Part shown: positions 40,844 through 51,868 of the stretch, one piece after another
Numbering within the stretch: the stretch's first letter is position 1
How the letters are laid out: each line of letters opens with the position of its first letter
Assembly: GCA_017458185.1 (NCBI GenBank)
Contig: JAFTFY010000031.1
Span: 38,887-102,886, forward strand
From: Neisseriaceae bacterium
GTDB taxonomy: Bacteria > Pseudomonadota > Gammaproteobacteria > Burkholderiales > Neisseriaceae
DNA length: 64,000 bases
Reading direction: 5' to 3'
The notes under the pieces: model-generated
Told to the model about the DNA's origin: nothing
The model's database searches: none
Seen by the model: the letters and a program-made list of their open reading frames with translations, nothing else
Translations under genes and position numbers: made by a program

Positions 40844-41305
40844 ATGGAAAAATCGGTCTTGCTCCTAATAATGGGGCTGTTTTCGGTGTCTGCTTTCGCG
40901 GCAGACAAGTGTTCGTATGATTTATTAGGCACGGACACGCGGGATTACAAAAATGAACAAGGCGAAATCGTGAAGCAAATCATTGTGCCGTCTTCTTGCA
41001 CAAATTTCACGATTACACTACGAAATGTAACCAAAATGCACAAAAACATTATGGGGCATAATGTGGTGATTGCCAAAGAAAAAGATGTGAAAGCGATTGC
41101 CATAGACGGTGCGATTGCGGGCGTGAAAAAGGATTACCTAAAACCAGGTGATACGCGTGTTTTGGCTGCCAGCAAAATGATCGGCGGCGGCGACAAAACT
41201 TCGGTGCGTTTCCCTGTGGCAAAAATCAAGGGCGGCGGCTACGACTTTTTCTGCTCGTTCTTGGGACACGAACGCAAAATGCACGGTAAGTTGATTGTAG
41301 AATAG
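40844..41305 (+). CDS. Azurin-like cupredoxin, copy 3
   Basis: 153 residues with a signal peptide ending SAFAA. Ligand motifs GHNVV and CSFLGHERKM are complete (His, Cys, His, Met in azurin spacing), but the residue before the Gly-His pair is Leu instead of the Pro found in copies 1 and 2. That loop packs near the copper, so redox potential could differ (inference). The protein is more divergent and more basic than copies 1-2. AAGGAA site; own terminator. Confidence 0.9.
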   Translation: MEKSVLLLIMGLFSVSAFAADKCSYDLLGTDTRDYKNEQGEIVKQIIVPSSCTNFTITLRNVTKMHKNIMGHNVVIAKEKDVKAIAIDGAIAGVKKDYLKPGDTRVLAASKMIGGGDKTSVRFPVAKIKGGGYDFFCSFLGHERKMHGKLIVE

Positions 41306-41310
41306 GGTAA

Positions 41311-41336
41311 AAAAATCAGTCTGCGGACTGATTTTT
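41311..41336 (+). terminator. Terminator after azurin copy 3
   Basis: AAAAATCAGTC (41311-41321) pairs perfectly with GACTGATTTTT (41326-41336). Confidence 0.88.
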
Positions 41337-41353
41337 CTTTTTCAGGCAGCCTG

Positions 41354-41636
41354 AAACCTTTGCAAAACCTATTTCTCTATATAATAAATGTAATCGGTTA
41401 TAGGGTGGGACAATCCAACCCACCAACCGCCCGATAGGGCGGAATTTTTTTTAATATCAATAAATCATTTCAGGCTGCCTGAAAGATATAATGGGCTTTT
41501 TATTGACAAGCTCAACAGAGCGGAATTTTCTTTAATATCAATAAATAATCAACGACGCAGGCAGAGTTGGTGGGCTGGAATGCCCACCCTATAATGAATG
41601 CTTTTTTGTTTCAGATTGAGTTTTGCACAGGTTTCA
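41354..41636. repeat. TTTGCAAAAC / GGGTGGGC inverted-repeat element, copy 2
   Basis: AAACCTTTGCAAAACC at the left and GTTTTGCACAGGTTTCA at the right, with inner TATAGGGTGGGA / GCCCACCCTATAATG. A word TTTAATATCAATAAAT is duplicated around an inserted uptake-like word, making this copy longer. It fills 41306-41697. Confidence 0.7.
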
Positions 41637-41697
41637 ATCCTTTCAGGCTGCCTGAAAAAATTGATACAATCCTTTTTTTATCTAAAAAGGACACAAA

Positions 41698-42084
41698 ATG
41701 CGACTGCTACACACCATGATTCGCGTAGGCAATTTACAACGCTCGCTTGATTTTTACACCCAAGTTTTGGGTATGAAACTGTTACGCCAGCAAGATTATC
41801 CTGACGGCAAATTTACATTAGCCTTTGTGGGCTATGGCGAAGAAATTGACCATACCGTGATTGAACTGACTTACAACTGGGACACCGACCATTACGATTT
41901 AGGCAATGGCTTTGGGCATATTGCGATTGAAGTGGAAAACGCCGCCGCCGCTTGTGAAGCCATTCGCCAAAAAGGTGGCAAAGTGGTGCGAGAAGCAGGA
42001 GCGATGAAACACGGCACAACCATTATCGCCTTTGTGGAAGACCCAGACGGTTATAAAATTGAGTTAATTCAAAAACACAGTTAA
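41698..42084 (+). CDS. gloA: Lactoylglutathione lyase (glyoxalase I)
   Basis: Detoxifies methylglyoxal as its glutathione hemithioacetal. 128 residues, two-module VOC fold. Metal ligands His5 ([10 protein letters not shown]), Glu in [10 protein letters not shown] (near 56), His in GFGHIAIEV (near 74) and Glu in GYKIELIQ (near 122) are all present, the nickel-type pattern. AAGGAC site. It lies between azurin copies 3 and 4 and is probably unrelated to them in function. Confidence 0.96.
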   Translation: MRLLHTMIRVGNLQRSLDFYTQVLGMKLLRQQDYPDGKFTLAFVGYGEEIDHTVIELTYNWDTDHYDLGNGFGHIAIEVENAAAACEAIRQKGGKVVREAGAMKHGTTIIAFVEDPDGYKIELIQKHS

Positions 42085-42240
42085 ATCACTGCACCATTTT
42101 GTTTTGTTGTGTTTTTGAATGTGTTTGATAATAAATGAGTGTCATCATTTGGATTTTTTACGCAAAAACGGTATGATAAGTGCATAAAGAGAAATATACC
42201 TTAACTTTATAAACATAATACATAAAGAAGGGAACAAACT

Positions 42241-42705
42241 ATGTGCAGCAAAAAACTCTTTTTTGCCCTGTTGTGTGGGCTTGCAAGTAGCGTTTGGGCG
42301 GCGGACGCTTGTTCTTTCGACATCAAAAGCACCGATGTGATGACTTGGACAAATATGGCAGGCAAGCCCATTCCTGTGATTACCGTTCCTGCCCGTTGCG
42401 GCACTTTTACCATCAATATGCAGCATATCGGCAAAATGCCCAAAACCGCCATGGGACACAATGTGGTTGTCGTCAAAAGCAGCGACATCAAGGGCGTGAT
42501 TAAAGACGGTATGCGATATGGCATTAGCAAAGACTATCTCAAACCTGGCGATACACGCGTTTTGGCAGCCAGCAAAATGATAGGCGGCGGCGAAAAAACT
42601 TCGGTAAAAATTCCCGTGCAGAAAATCAAAGACGGCGATTATCTATTCTTCTGTTCATTCTTGGGACACGACCGCAAAATGCGGGGCAAGTTAGAAGTGA
42701 AATAA
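42241..42705 (+). CDS. Azurin-like cupredoxin, copy 4
   Basis: 154 residues with a signal peptide (ASSVWAAD cut region). Ligand motifs GHNVVVV and CSFLGHDRKM are complete; like copy 3 it has Leu before Gly-His. Closest in style to copy 3 (KPGDTRVLAASKMIGGG is shared). AAGG-like site GAAGGGAAC before the ATG. Separated from copy 3 by a repeat and gloA. Confidence 0.9.
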   Translation: MCSKKLFFALLCGLASSVWAADACSFDIKSTDVMTWTNMAGKPIPVITVPARCGTFTINMQHIGKMPKTAMGHNVVVVKSSDIKGVIKDGMRYGISKDYLKPGDTRVLAASKMIGGGEKTSVKIPVQKIKDGDYLFFCSFLGHDRKMRGKLEVK

Positions 42706-42829
42706 TGGGTTTATGGCGTTTCAGGCAGCCTGAATAAAGGTTTCAGGCTGCTTGAATGTGTTTGGAAACACAATATCGTTGTTTTACAACAAAACAATAC
42801 AGTGAAAAATCGCCTTATTTGAAAGCGTT

Positions 42830-43124
42830 GCAAAACCTATTTATCTATATAACAAAGGTAAATGTTATAGGGTGAAACCTTTGCAAAACTCAATTTGAAA
42901 CAAAAAAAGCGTCCATTATAGGGTGGGCTTTCCAGCCCACCACAACGCCACAGGCGTTGATTATTTATTGATATTTAAGAAAATTCCGCCCTATCGGGCG
43001 GTTGGTGGGCAGGAATACCCACCCTATAACAGTTGTATTTATTGTATGCAAAAATTAGTTTTGCAAAGGTTTCACCCTATAACGAACGCTTTTTTGTTTC
43101 AGATTGAGTTTTGCAAAGGTTTTC
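42830..43124. repeat. TTTGCAAAAC / GGGTGGGC element inserted in another copy
   Basis: A full copy (about 42874-43074, AAACCTTTGCAAAACTC to TTTTGCAAAGGTTTCA) lies inside the two halves of an older copy: GCAAAACCTATTTATC...GTTATAGGGTG on the left, CCCTATAACGAACGC...GTTTTGCAAAGG on the right. It fills 42706-43155 together with uptake-like words. Confidence 0.65.
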
Positions 43125-43155
43125 TATTTGGCTTTTATTCTGTGAAAAAGACAAT

Positions 43156-43178
43156 AAAAAAACGGCTTAAAAGCCGTT
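43156..43178 (-). terminator. Terminator of tRNA-Leu
   Basis: AACGGCTT (43161-43168) pairs with AAGCCGTT (43171-43178); a T run on the minus strand. Confidence 0.8.
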
Positions 43179-43187
43179 GTTTTTGAT

Positions 43188-43272
43188 TGGTGCCCAGGGT
43201 CGGACTCGAACCGACACACCTTGCGGCGGGGGATTTTGAGTCCCCTGCGTCTACCAATTTCGCCACCTGGGC
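43188..43272 (-). tRNA. tRNA-Leu, anticodon CAA
   Basis: 85 nt including an encoded CCA. The acceptor stem GCCCAGG pairs with CCTGGGC. The anticodon arm is GGGGA-CTCAAAA-TCCCC, giving anticodon CAA (reads UUG). Long variable arm as in class II tRNAs, and TTCGAGTCC T-loop. A terminator follows directly. It lies between two inverted-repeat elements. Confidence 0.95.
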
Positions 43273-43341
43273 AGGTGTTGAAAGGTCGTTATTATAATGC
43301 TTTTTTTAAAAATGTAAAGTGTTTTTTTTGTTTTTCAGGCT

Positions 43342-43540
43342 GAAACTTTTGCAAAACCTATTTATCTATATAATAAATGCAGATGTTATAGGGTGGGCGT
43401 GTCAGCCCACCAACCGCCCAATAGGGCGGAATTTTATTTAATATCAATAAGTAATCAATGCCTACGGCATTGTGGTGGGCAGGAGTGCCCACCCTATAAT
43501 GGACGCTTTTTTGTTTCAGATTGAGTTTTGCAAAGGTTTC
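43342..43540. repeat. TTTGCAAAAC / GGGTGGGC inverted-repeat element, copy 4
   Basis: GAAACTTTTGCAAAACC at the left to GTTTTGCAAAGGTTTC at the right, with TATAGGGTGGGC / GCCCACCCTATA inside and the centre in the opposite orientation to copy 1. An uptake-like word overlaps the right end. Confidence 0.75.
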
Positions 43541-43592
43541 AGGCAGCCTGAAAATATATTCAGGCTGCCTGAAACGCAATTCGTCCTACGAT

Positions 43593-45534
<1,942 letters not shown>

Positions 45535-45682
45535 TGTTTGTATGCCGAGCCTTATACTGTCGCAGGCAAAGTTACCTTATCTTGCTTGGAATACAAACAA
45601 CTATTATCAAGCACAAACAGTACCCCTGTTTCTTGCAAAACGGCGATTATACAACGCTTTCAGGCTGCCTGAAACATCAAAT

Positions 45683-46774
45683 TTATTCAGGATCATCGGT
45701 AAATGGTTTTTGCGTGAAGATTTTGAAGAATGGGTAGGCGTAAAGTCCAAACGCTAAAATCAGCAAACTTGCCGATAAGTGAATGTAACCTGTCCAATGA
45801 CTGAATAATGAACGCACAATGCCACACACCACCATCGTGATAATGGCGATAATGCCTAACAACGGAAATTTAAGTTCAACAAAGCCACTGTGTCGCAGGC
45901 TTGCGGTGATGAAGATAAATAAAATCATACTCAAATAATAACTTAATGTGATTAAGTGTAACGGTGCGGTGTGGGGAATGGTTAAAATTTGCGTTGTGCC
46001 AAGCCACAAATAGCCGATTGCACAGGCAAGTTGTAAGGTGTAATAAAAAATAATGTAATGGCGTTTGAGTAAGGCAAAATAGTGTAGTTCTTTGAGTTTA
46101 GCAAGCATCACACAGCCTACGCCCAGAGCGATAAATCCGCTGGTTTTTTCGTCTAAAAAAAGGAGCGATAAGGCGTATAAAATGGCAAACAGGGCAAGCA
46201 AATTTTTATACACAAAATTAGGCAAAAACACTGGGTCTTTGTAATCGGTTTTTTTGAGTGCTTCATCGCCTAAAACCATACTCACACGGAAACTCACCAC
46301 AGAAATGGCAGCCACGCTGATATGAATTTGGGCGTATAAAAATTGAAAGTCGTGTTTATATAAAAAGACAATTTGTAATGCGAAAAGTAATGACAAAATC
46401 AGTAAAATAGAAAAGTTATTATCGTTTTTGTCTTGCCATAATAAAACGGCACAAAAGCCTAATAAAAACAACCAAAATAAGGCAATAAAACTGCCTGTGA
46501 TTAAATAGTTAAATGGTAATGCTAAAAAAGCCAATATAATCAACGAATAAAGTGTGGTGCTTATTTTTTTCAGGCTGCCTGAATAATTCGTCCAATCAGG
46601 CAATGCGGTGAGTAAAAAGCCACCGTAGGCACAGGCAGGAACGATATTCAGAAAAATCATTTGGTGCAACAAAATATAATTGTCGCTAGCAAAAAAACTT
46701 AAACCGCCAACCATACCACACACAGCGGCGGTAATAAAAAATAGTCGCATAGGGTGCGTAAAAAAATTATTCAT
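45683..46774 (-). CDS. NnrS family membrane protein
   Basis: About 363 residues, roughly 12 membrane helices, opening MNNFFTHPMRLFF as in NnrS. A purified Rhodobacter relative binds heme and copper; the family is linked to nitric-oxide stress and denitrification. ATG 46774 has GGGAGC and overlaps the stop of the ABC ATPase gene by 8 bases, so it is the last gene of that operon. An uptake-like word is read as YSGSLKK in a loop near residue 65. Its linkage to an ABC importer suggests a shared metal or nitrogen-oxide theme. Confidence 0.82.
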   Translation of the reverse strand: MNNFFTHPMRLFFITAAVCGMVGGLSFFASDNYILLHQMIFLNIVPACAYGGFLLTALPDWTNYSGSLKKISTTLYSLIILAFLALPFNYLITGSFIALFWLFLLGFCAVLLWQDKNDNNFSILLILSLLFALQIVFLYKHDFQFLYAQIHISVAAISVVSFRVSMVLGDEALKKTDYKDPVFLPNFVYKNLLALFAILYALSLLFLDEKTSGFIALGVGCVMLAKLKELHYFALLKRHYIIFYYTLQLACAIGYLWLGTTQILTIPHTAPLHLITLSYYLSMILFIFITASLRHSGFVELKFPLLGIIAIITMVVCGIVRSLFSHWTGYIHLSASLLILAFGLYAYPFFKIFTQKPFTDDPE

Positions 46775-47459
46775 AATAAACGCTCCCTGAAAATTCTTGG
46801 GCAACGATTTTTTCTTCATATTGACGATTTCTTTGATTTAAGGGCATATCTAATTTTATTTGCCGTTTGATTTGCATATATTTTGTTTCTAATTCGATGA
46901 TTTCATTGCTTAATCGCACCGCTTCAAAACGGTCGTGCGTAACCAATAACGCCGATAATTTTTGTTGCTCTATTTTTTCTACCAATAGGCAAATTAAAAT
47001 ATCTCGCATATCTAAATCTAATGCGACAAAGGGTTCGTCTAAAAGGGCTAAATCGCAACCGCTTAAATAAAGTCGTAAAAAGGCAATTCTTTTTTGCATA
47101 CCACCACTTAACTCTTTGGGATATTTATTTAAATCGGATTTTTCTAATCCAATTTTTTGGGCTGTGGTATAAATTTCATCAACATTAGGTTGGGTATTAA
47201 AAATCGCAATATTTTGTAAGGCAGTTAAATGGGGTAATAGGCGATTATCTTGAAATAAAAAGCCGATTTTTTTAAATTGTGAATGGATTGTGCCACTTTT
47301 GGGCGTGTTTAAGCCTGCCACCAAGCGTAAGAGTGTGGTCTTGCCACAGCCTGATGGTCCAAACAGCGTTTTGACTTCGCCTTGTTGTAAATCTAAACTG
47401 AAATCGCGAATAATAATGTCGCGTACAATTTCAAAGCGTAAGTTTTTGATTTGTAACAT
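46767..47459 (-). CDS. ABC transporter ATP-binding protein (NitT/TauT-like)
   Basis: 230 residues from the ATG at 47459. Walker A GPSGCGKTT near residue 34, Q-loop FLFQDNRLLPHL near 70, signature LSGGMQKRIAF near 120, Walker B LALLDEPF near 140, H-loop THDRF near 175. Powers the neighbouring permease. The start ATG overlaps the permease stop (TAATG), showing tight coupling. Confidence 0.93.
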   Translation of the reverse strand: MLQIKNLRFEIVRDIIIRDFSLDLQQGEVKTLFGPSGCGKTTLLRLVAGLNTPKSGTIHSQFKKIGFLFQDNRLLPHLTALQNIAIFNTQPNVDEIYTTAQKIGLEKSDLNKYPKELSGGMQKRIAFLRLYLSGCDLALLDEPFVALDLDMRDILICLLVEKIEQQKLSALLVTHDRFEAVRLSNEIIELETKYMQIKRQIKLDMPLNQRNRQYEEKIVAQEFSGSVYYE

Positions 47460-48256
47460 TATCTTTTCCACGGCATAAAGGCGATTTCCAGCGGTTTGAT
47501 GATTAAATATTCAAACAGCGACACAAAAGCAATGGCTAAAACCACATACGCCAATACTTCGGTGCTGTCTAACATGGTTCTGGCAGTGGCGATTTTTGCT
47601 CCTACGCCGTCATTCGCACCCAAAAGTTCTGCCATAAAAACCACTTTAATGCCACTGCCCACCGCAAGACTAATCGCAGAAAGTAAATAACCGCTTAAAT
47701 GCGGTAGATAGACGAAACGAATTTTTTTATATAGCCCTAATTGGTAGGCATCAAAGAGTTCCAAATGGCTGTCATTCACGCTTGCCATACCGAGTGCCGC
47801 ATTGGCAAAGGTCAGTGGCGTGAGAATGGCGATAATGGTGAAAATCACGCTGGGATTGCCAAAAGAAAACCAAAAAATCGCCAACACAATCCAAATAATC
47901 GGCGGCATAGCCAAAAGTATGGTAATCATCGGTCGCAATAATGCCATTGCCGTTTTGAATTTGCCTGCGATAAAGCCAGCAAGAATACCTAAAATCAGGG
48001 AAATGCTAATGCCAATCAAGGCACGATAAAGGGTGAGATGAATTTCGCTCGCTGTAAATTGCGACAACAGTTCGCCTGCTTTGGTAAAAACTGCCAAAGG
48101 GGCTGGCAGCAGTAAGGCACCCAAATGTAAAGCGGTCTCTTGCCAAACGGCAATCAACACAAACGCCACGCCCAGCCCTGCCAATCCGCCCCACAGGTAA
48201 TCCAAAATGTAAAAAAATACATTTTGATTTTTGCGAATTTTGTCGATTTTAATCAT
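47459..48256 (-). CDS. ABC transporter permease (NitT/TauT-like)
   Basis: 265 residues with about six membrane helices and the BPD-type coupling loop including FDAYQLGLYKKIRFVYLP (about residues 170-187). Works with the ATPase (overlapping) and the Tat-exported binding protein upstream at 48660. ATG 48256 (MIKIDKIRKN) is used; the longer frame begins in an uptake-like word. Family members import sulfonates, nitrate, taurine, pyrimidines and other small ligands; the substrate is unknown here. Confidence 0.9.
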   Translation of the reverse strand: MIKIDKIRKNQNVFFYILDYLWGGLAGLGVAFVLIAVWQETALHLGALLLPAPLAVFTKAGELLSQFTASEIHLTLYRALIGISISLILGILAGFIAGKFKTAMALLRPMITILLAMPPIIWIVLAIFWFSFGNPSVIFTIIAILTPLTFANAALGMASVNDSHLELFDAYQLGLYKKIRFVYLPHLSGYLLSAISLAVGSGIKVVFMAELLGANDGVGAKIATARTMLDSTEVLAYVVLAIAFVSLFEYLIIKPLEIAFMPWKR

Positions 48257-48659
48257 AAAAACTTTCGGTGAATATTTTTCAGGCTGCCTGAAAAAATATT
48301 TTGTCATTTGCTCCGTTCAGCGTGGGCAAACAAGTTGCCCACCCTACACGCCACCTGTCATTGCGAGACTTGACGAAAGGCAAGGCGTGGCAATCTCCTA
48401 ACTACGAAGAACGGATTTAATCTTTCAGGCTGCCTGAAATGTTTTATTTTTTGTTTTCGGTGGGTTGAAACGAAGTTCAACGAACAAAGTGAAGTTAAAA
48501 CCCACCCTACAACGCTCCTTACACTGGGAGATTGCCACGCCGTTATTTCATAACGGCTCGCAATGACAAAAGTATTTTTCAGGCTGCCTGAAAAGTAAAT
48601 TTTCCCTTACGACCACAAGGTCGGTGGGCAAGGATGCCCACCCTACGGCGTTACGGTAA
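48257..48659. repeat. Repeat-filled gap inside the ABC importer cluster
   Basis: No gene is seen. It holds three uptake-like words, GTTGCCCACCCTAC-type and GGTGGGCAAGGATGCCCACC hairpins, and scattered GTCATTGCGAG pieces (near 48360 and 48550). The binding-protein gene is therefore probably a separate transcript from the permease. Confidence 0.6.
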
Positions 48660-49646
48660 CTACCACAAGAAAAAATCATTACTTGGCAATTTTCCACCAA
48701 GCAATTTCGGATTATGCGACAGCAAAATTTCAAAGAAATTCATCATTTCATCTTTAATATCGCTGGATTTCAAAACACATAAATTAGAATGCGGTATCGA
48801 CTGGGCAATCGCAGGAGCGGCGGCGGGCAAATAATTTGTACCAATATTTGCCGCACTTTGCGTATTGGCTTTTAACCACGATAAAGCATTGACTAAATCG
48901 TTATGCAGCAAGGCAAAATCGTCTTGGTGGGCAGCAAAAAATGCTTTATCCGCAATTATTCCTGCTTGCGGAATTAACGCTTGTTTTTGATTAAACACTT
49001 GTTTCCACACATTTAAAATATCAAAATTACGCACCACTTTAACGCCCACGGTTTTGCCTTTCAAAATGCTGGCACTTGCCATCGGTTCAGGCAAAAAGGC
49101 AGCGTCATAACCTTTACTTAAAAACATTGCCAAGGCTTCGGGCGGCGTGGCTGCGTAATCTAATTGAATGCGAGAAATGTCCAAACCCAATTTTTGAAAC
49201 AGCACACGAAACACAATATCAGGCATATCGTTTTTGAACGGCATAATCATTTTTTTGCCGTATAAATCGCCCAATTCGTTGATAGGCTTGTTTTTGGTGA
49301 GAATATTATTCAAACCCTGCGTAAGCATATTGATTTGCCCAACGCTCGCCCCTTGATTGGCTAAATTCACACCCACATTACTTGGCGCCATCATCACTTT
49401 GAATGTGCCATTGGCAACGCCTGCACGCAGTTGGTCAGGGCTATTCCAAATTTTTAATTGCGATTTATATTTTTTACCCAATTTGCCGTTTAATAAAGCC
49501 GTGGCAATGGTAATGCTGGGCAAGGCTGGTGCACCGTAAATCGTCCAATCGGATTGATTATTGCCTTTGGCATACACTTGTCCAAACAGGCCGCTTAACC
49601 CTAAACCCAAAGCGGCAGAAGTGCTTAAAAATTCGCGTCTATTCAT
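48660..49646 (-). CDS. Tat-exported ABC substrate-binding protein (NMT1/SsuA-like)
   Basis: 328 residues. Twin-arginine signal MNRREFLSTSAALGLGLSGL, so it is folded before export, often because a cofactor or metal is bound inside. The mature part shows two-lobed binding-protein features: WTIYGAPALPSITIATALL, the hinge segment with FKNDMPDIVFRVLF, and DAAFLPEPMAS. AGGAT site before the ATG. It lies upstream of the permease/ATPase pair and downstream of the receptor-like barrel, all on one strand. Confidence 0.85.
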   Translation of the reverse strand: MNRREFLSTSAALGLGLSGLFGQVYAKGNNQSDWTIYGAPALPSITIATALLNGKLGKKYKSQLKIWNSPDQLRAGVANGTFKVMMAPSNVGVNLANQGASVGQINMLTQGLNNILTKNKPINELGDLYGKKMIMPFKNDMPDIVFRVLFQKLGLDISRIQLDYAATPPEALAMFLSKGYDAAFLPEPMASASILKGKTVGVKVVRNFDILNVWKQVFNQKQALIPQAGIIADKAFFAAHQDDFALLHNDLVNALSWLKANTQSAANIGTNYLPAAAPAIAQSIPHSNLCVLKSSDIKDEMMNFFEILLSHNPKLLGGKLPSNDFFLW

Positions 49647-49780
49647 TTTGTTTATCCTACAATTTATTTTTTCAGGCAGCCTGAAAATCATTACTGTCAT
49701 TGCGAGACTTTGCAAAGCAAAGTTGTGGCAATCTCCTTATTAAGAAAGCGGATTTTATGCTTTCAGGCAGCCTGAACACC

Positions 49781-51709
49781 TTAAAACGCCACTTTCAAAT
49801 TGATATAAAAAGTGCGACCTGGTGCATACACCACATTTGGAGCAAACGCTTCCACATGATCGGCACTGATAAACTCGGCGTAATGTTTGTCCAACACATT
49901 ATTCACGCCAAAGTTAATGCCGATATTGTCTTTCAGATTAACGCCTGCGTATAAATCCACAACAGCAAAGCCTTTGGACGCATCTTTATTATCAATGCCT
50001 AAACCTTTTGTCTTATCAAAATCGCCACGAGATTGCTTGGACACCGCACGAACACCTGCCCCCAAGTTATACGAACCGTATGCAAAATGATTTTTGTAAT
50101 CCACATCCACATCCAATTCAAACGGACGAATTTGATACAACGCTCTGCCATCTGTGCGATTTTTGCCGTAAGCGTAATACAGTTTAGAACCCACGCCCCA
50201 GTTAGCATTGAAGTTGTATTGAGCGTCAAGTTTTGCCACCAGCATATCCGCATCAACATTGCGAGCGATAATATCGCCTGATTTTTCTTGAATGCCAGCT
50301 TGCCCCCTTGCACGGTCAAACACAATCAAATCATCAACACGGTCTAACATTAAAGAATAGCCCACATTAAAAGCATTCGGATTAAGCGAATTCATATAGC
50401 CTTTGAAATGGTCGTTTTTCAGGCTGCCACTGATTTTGACAAAATTGTGTTTTTCCTTATCCAAAAACGGATTACCGATAATGCCAGAGCCTGTGCCATT
50501 GGGCGACATATACGCCCCCATTGGATTGACCACAAAGCCAGACAGCGTATTAAAGCGTTCAATATTGTCGCCAATGCGTTCAATATGAGCCACTTCCACC
50601 GCGTGTTTTTGATTGTCATTCGGCGTAAATTGATATTTCACATTTGCCCCAAAAGCATTTTCATCAACACTGCCGTCAAATTTTTGACCGTAAAACTTTT
50701 GCCATAATTGTGCGGCACTGGGAAATTTCATCATCGCATTTTGCGGATTGGGCAGATTTTCATTGAATTTTTTTGCTTTGGCTTTGTTGATTTCATAACT
50801 TAAACCCAAGGTTGCCTGATGATTGTCATTGAATTTATAAGACAACTCATCAAACACACGATAATCGTGAATATCCAAATCCGCAAAACGATACGCATTC
50901 ACAAACGACATTTGCCCTTGTTTGCGGTGTCGTTTGCCATTGTGTTCATCGTGCGTAAAAATCACACCAACTTTATTGTGAACATTGCCAAAATCCTTAT
51001 CATAAGACAAGTTAATGTCCCAAATATCCCTGTCCAATTTCACAAACATTTCTTGTGGCGATTGACGCAATTTAAAATTATTCGCGTCTCGTTCAACTTT
51101 GCGATACGAAAAACCATAACCCAATGTATTTTCTAAATTTTCCAAGCCCAAACGACCGTCAAACTTAAAAATTTTGCGATCGGTTTTCACCGCATCCACC
51201 TGATATTCAGGCTGCTTATCGTCTTTAATATTGTCGTGCAGAAAAGTGAATTTCAATTCATTCAATTCATTCGGCACATAACCCAAAACCAACGCCTGAT
51301 TAAAGCGTTCATAGCCAAAATCCACTTCATTACCTTTGCCGTCTTTATAGCCATTGGCTTTGGTGTAATTCAAATTACCCATCACATACGCATTTGCCCC
51401 ACGAGCCAACGCCAACGCCGATGAATAATAATTTTTCCCATACGCCCCAGCATGCAGACGCAATGGCGACATTTGATTATCAATCGAATGAGTAACCGAA
51501 AAATAATCACGGCGATTGGTTCTATCAAACTGATTTTCCACCCCATAATTTTGAGCCACATTCGGCGTAATCGGCGCAGGCGGACCAAACGGCTTTAACG
51601 CCTGAAATTGATTAGGCGACGCCAAATCTTCCGCCCAAAGATTGGCACTTAAAATCGTTGCTGCATAAATTACAGAAACTTTAAAAAACTTTGTTATTTG
51701 CATAATCAT
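49781..51709 (-). CDS. TonB-dependent receptor barrel apparently lacking the plug domain
   Basis: 642 residues. Signal peptide to about residue 26 (ANLWA), a Pro-rich segment, then at once beta-barrel sequence (RRDYFSVTHSIDNQMSPLRL, NLNYTKANGYKDGKGNEVDF) through to the TonB-receptor ending FGVNNVLDKHYAEFIS and a terminal Phe (FYINLKVAF). I find no TonB box and none of the usual plug motifs. The barrel, especially the VNNVLDKHYAEF and APGRTF end, resembles the copper-receptor family (OprC/NosA). It heads the cluster of binding protein, permease, ATPase and NnrS. An in-frame uptake-like word gives KISGSLKND. The start may be 51709 or 51703. Confidence 0.78.
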   Translation of the reverse strand: MIMQITKFFKVSVIYAATILSANLWAEDLASPNQFQALKPFGPPAPITPNVAQNYGVENQFDRTNRRDYFSVTHSIDNQMSPLRLHAGAYGKNYYSSALALARGANAYVMGNLNYTKANGYKDGKGNEVDFGYERFNQALVLGYVPNELNELKFTFLHDNIKDDKQPEYQVDAVKTDRKIFKFDGRLGLENLENTLGYGFSYRKVERDANNFKLRQSPQEMFVKLDRDIWDINLSYDKDFGNVHNKVGVIFTHDEHNGKRHRKQGQMSFVNAYRFADLDIHDYRVFDELSYKFNDNHQATLGLSYEINKAKAKKFNENLPNPQNAMMKFPSAAQLWQKFYGQKFDGSVDENAFGANVKYQFTPNDNQKHAVEVAHIERIGDNIERFNTLSGFVVNPMGAYMSPNGTGSGIIGNPFLDKEKHNFVKISGSLKNDHFKGYMNSLNPNAFNVGYSLMLDRVDDLIVFDRARGQAGIQEKSGDIIARNVDADMLVAKLDAQYNFNANWGVGSKLYYAYGKNRTDGRALYQIRPFELDVDVDYKNHFAYGSYNLGAGVRAVSKQSRGDFDKTKGLGIDNKDASKGFAVVDLYAGVNLKDNIGINFGVNNVLDKHYAEFISADHVEAFAPNVVYAPGRTFYINLKVAF

Positions 51710-51721
51710 TCAATCAATTAC

Positions 51722-51740
51722 GATAATTACTATCAATTAT
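51722..51740 (-). promoter_or_regulatory. Fur-like operator candidate before the receptor gene
   Basis: GATAATTACTATCAATTAT, three loose GATAAT-type hexamers, 13 bases upstream of the receptor ATG in an AT-rich tract. It could be a Fur-family site, but the match is imperfect. Confidence 0.35.
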
Positions 51741-51868
51741 ATGCTATATTGAGTTATATGGTCAAGATTTATAGTGAGAATGGTTTTTATTGTTGGAAAC
51801 TTACAAAAATTTTTTTTAGGCAGCCTGAAACGAAAACTAGTGTCATTGCGATCAGATAGACAGCAATA

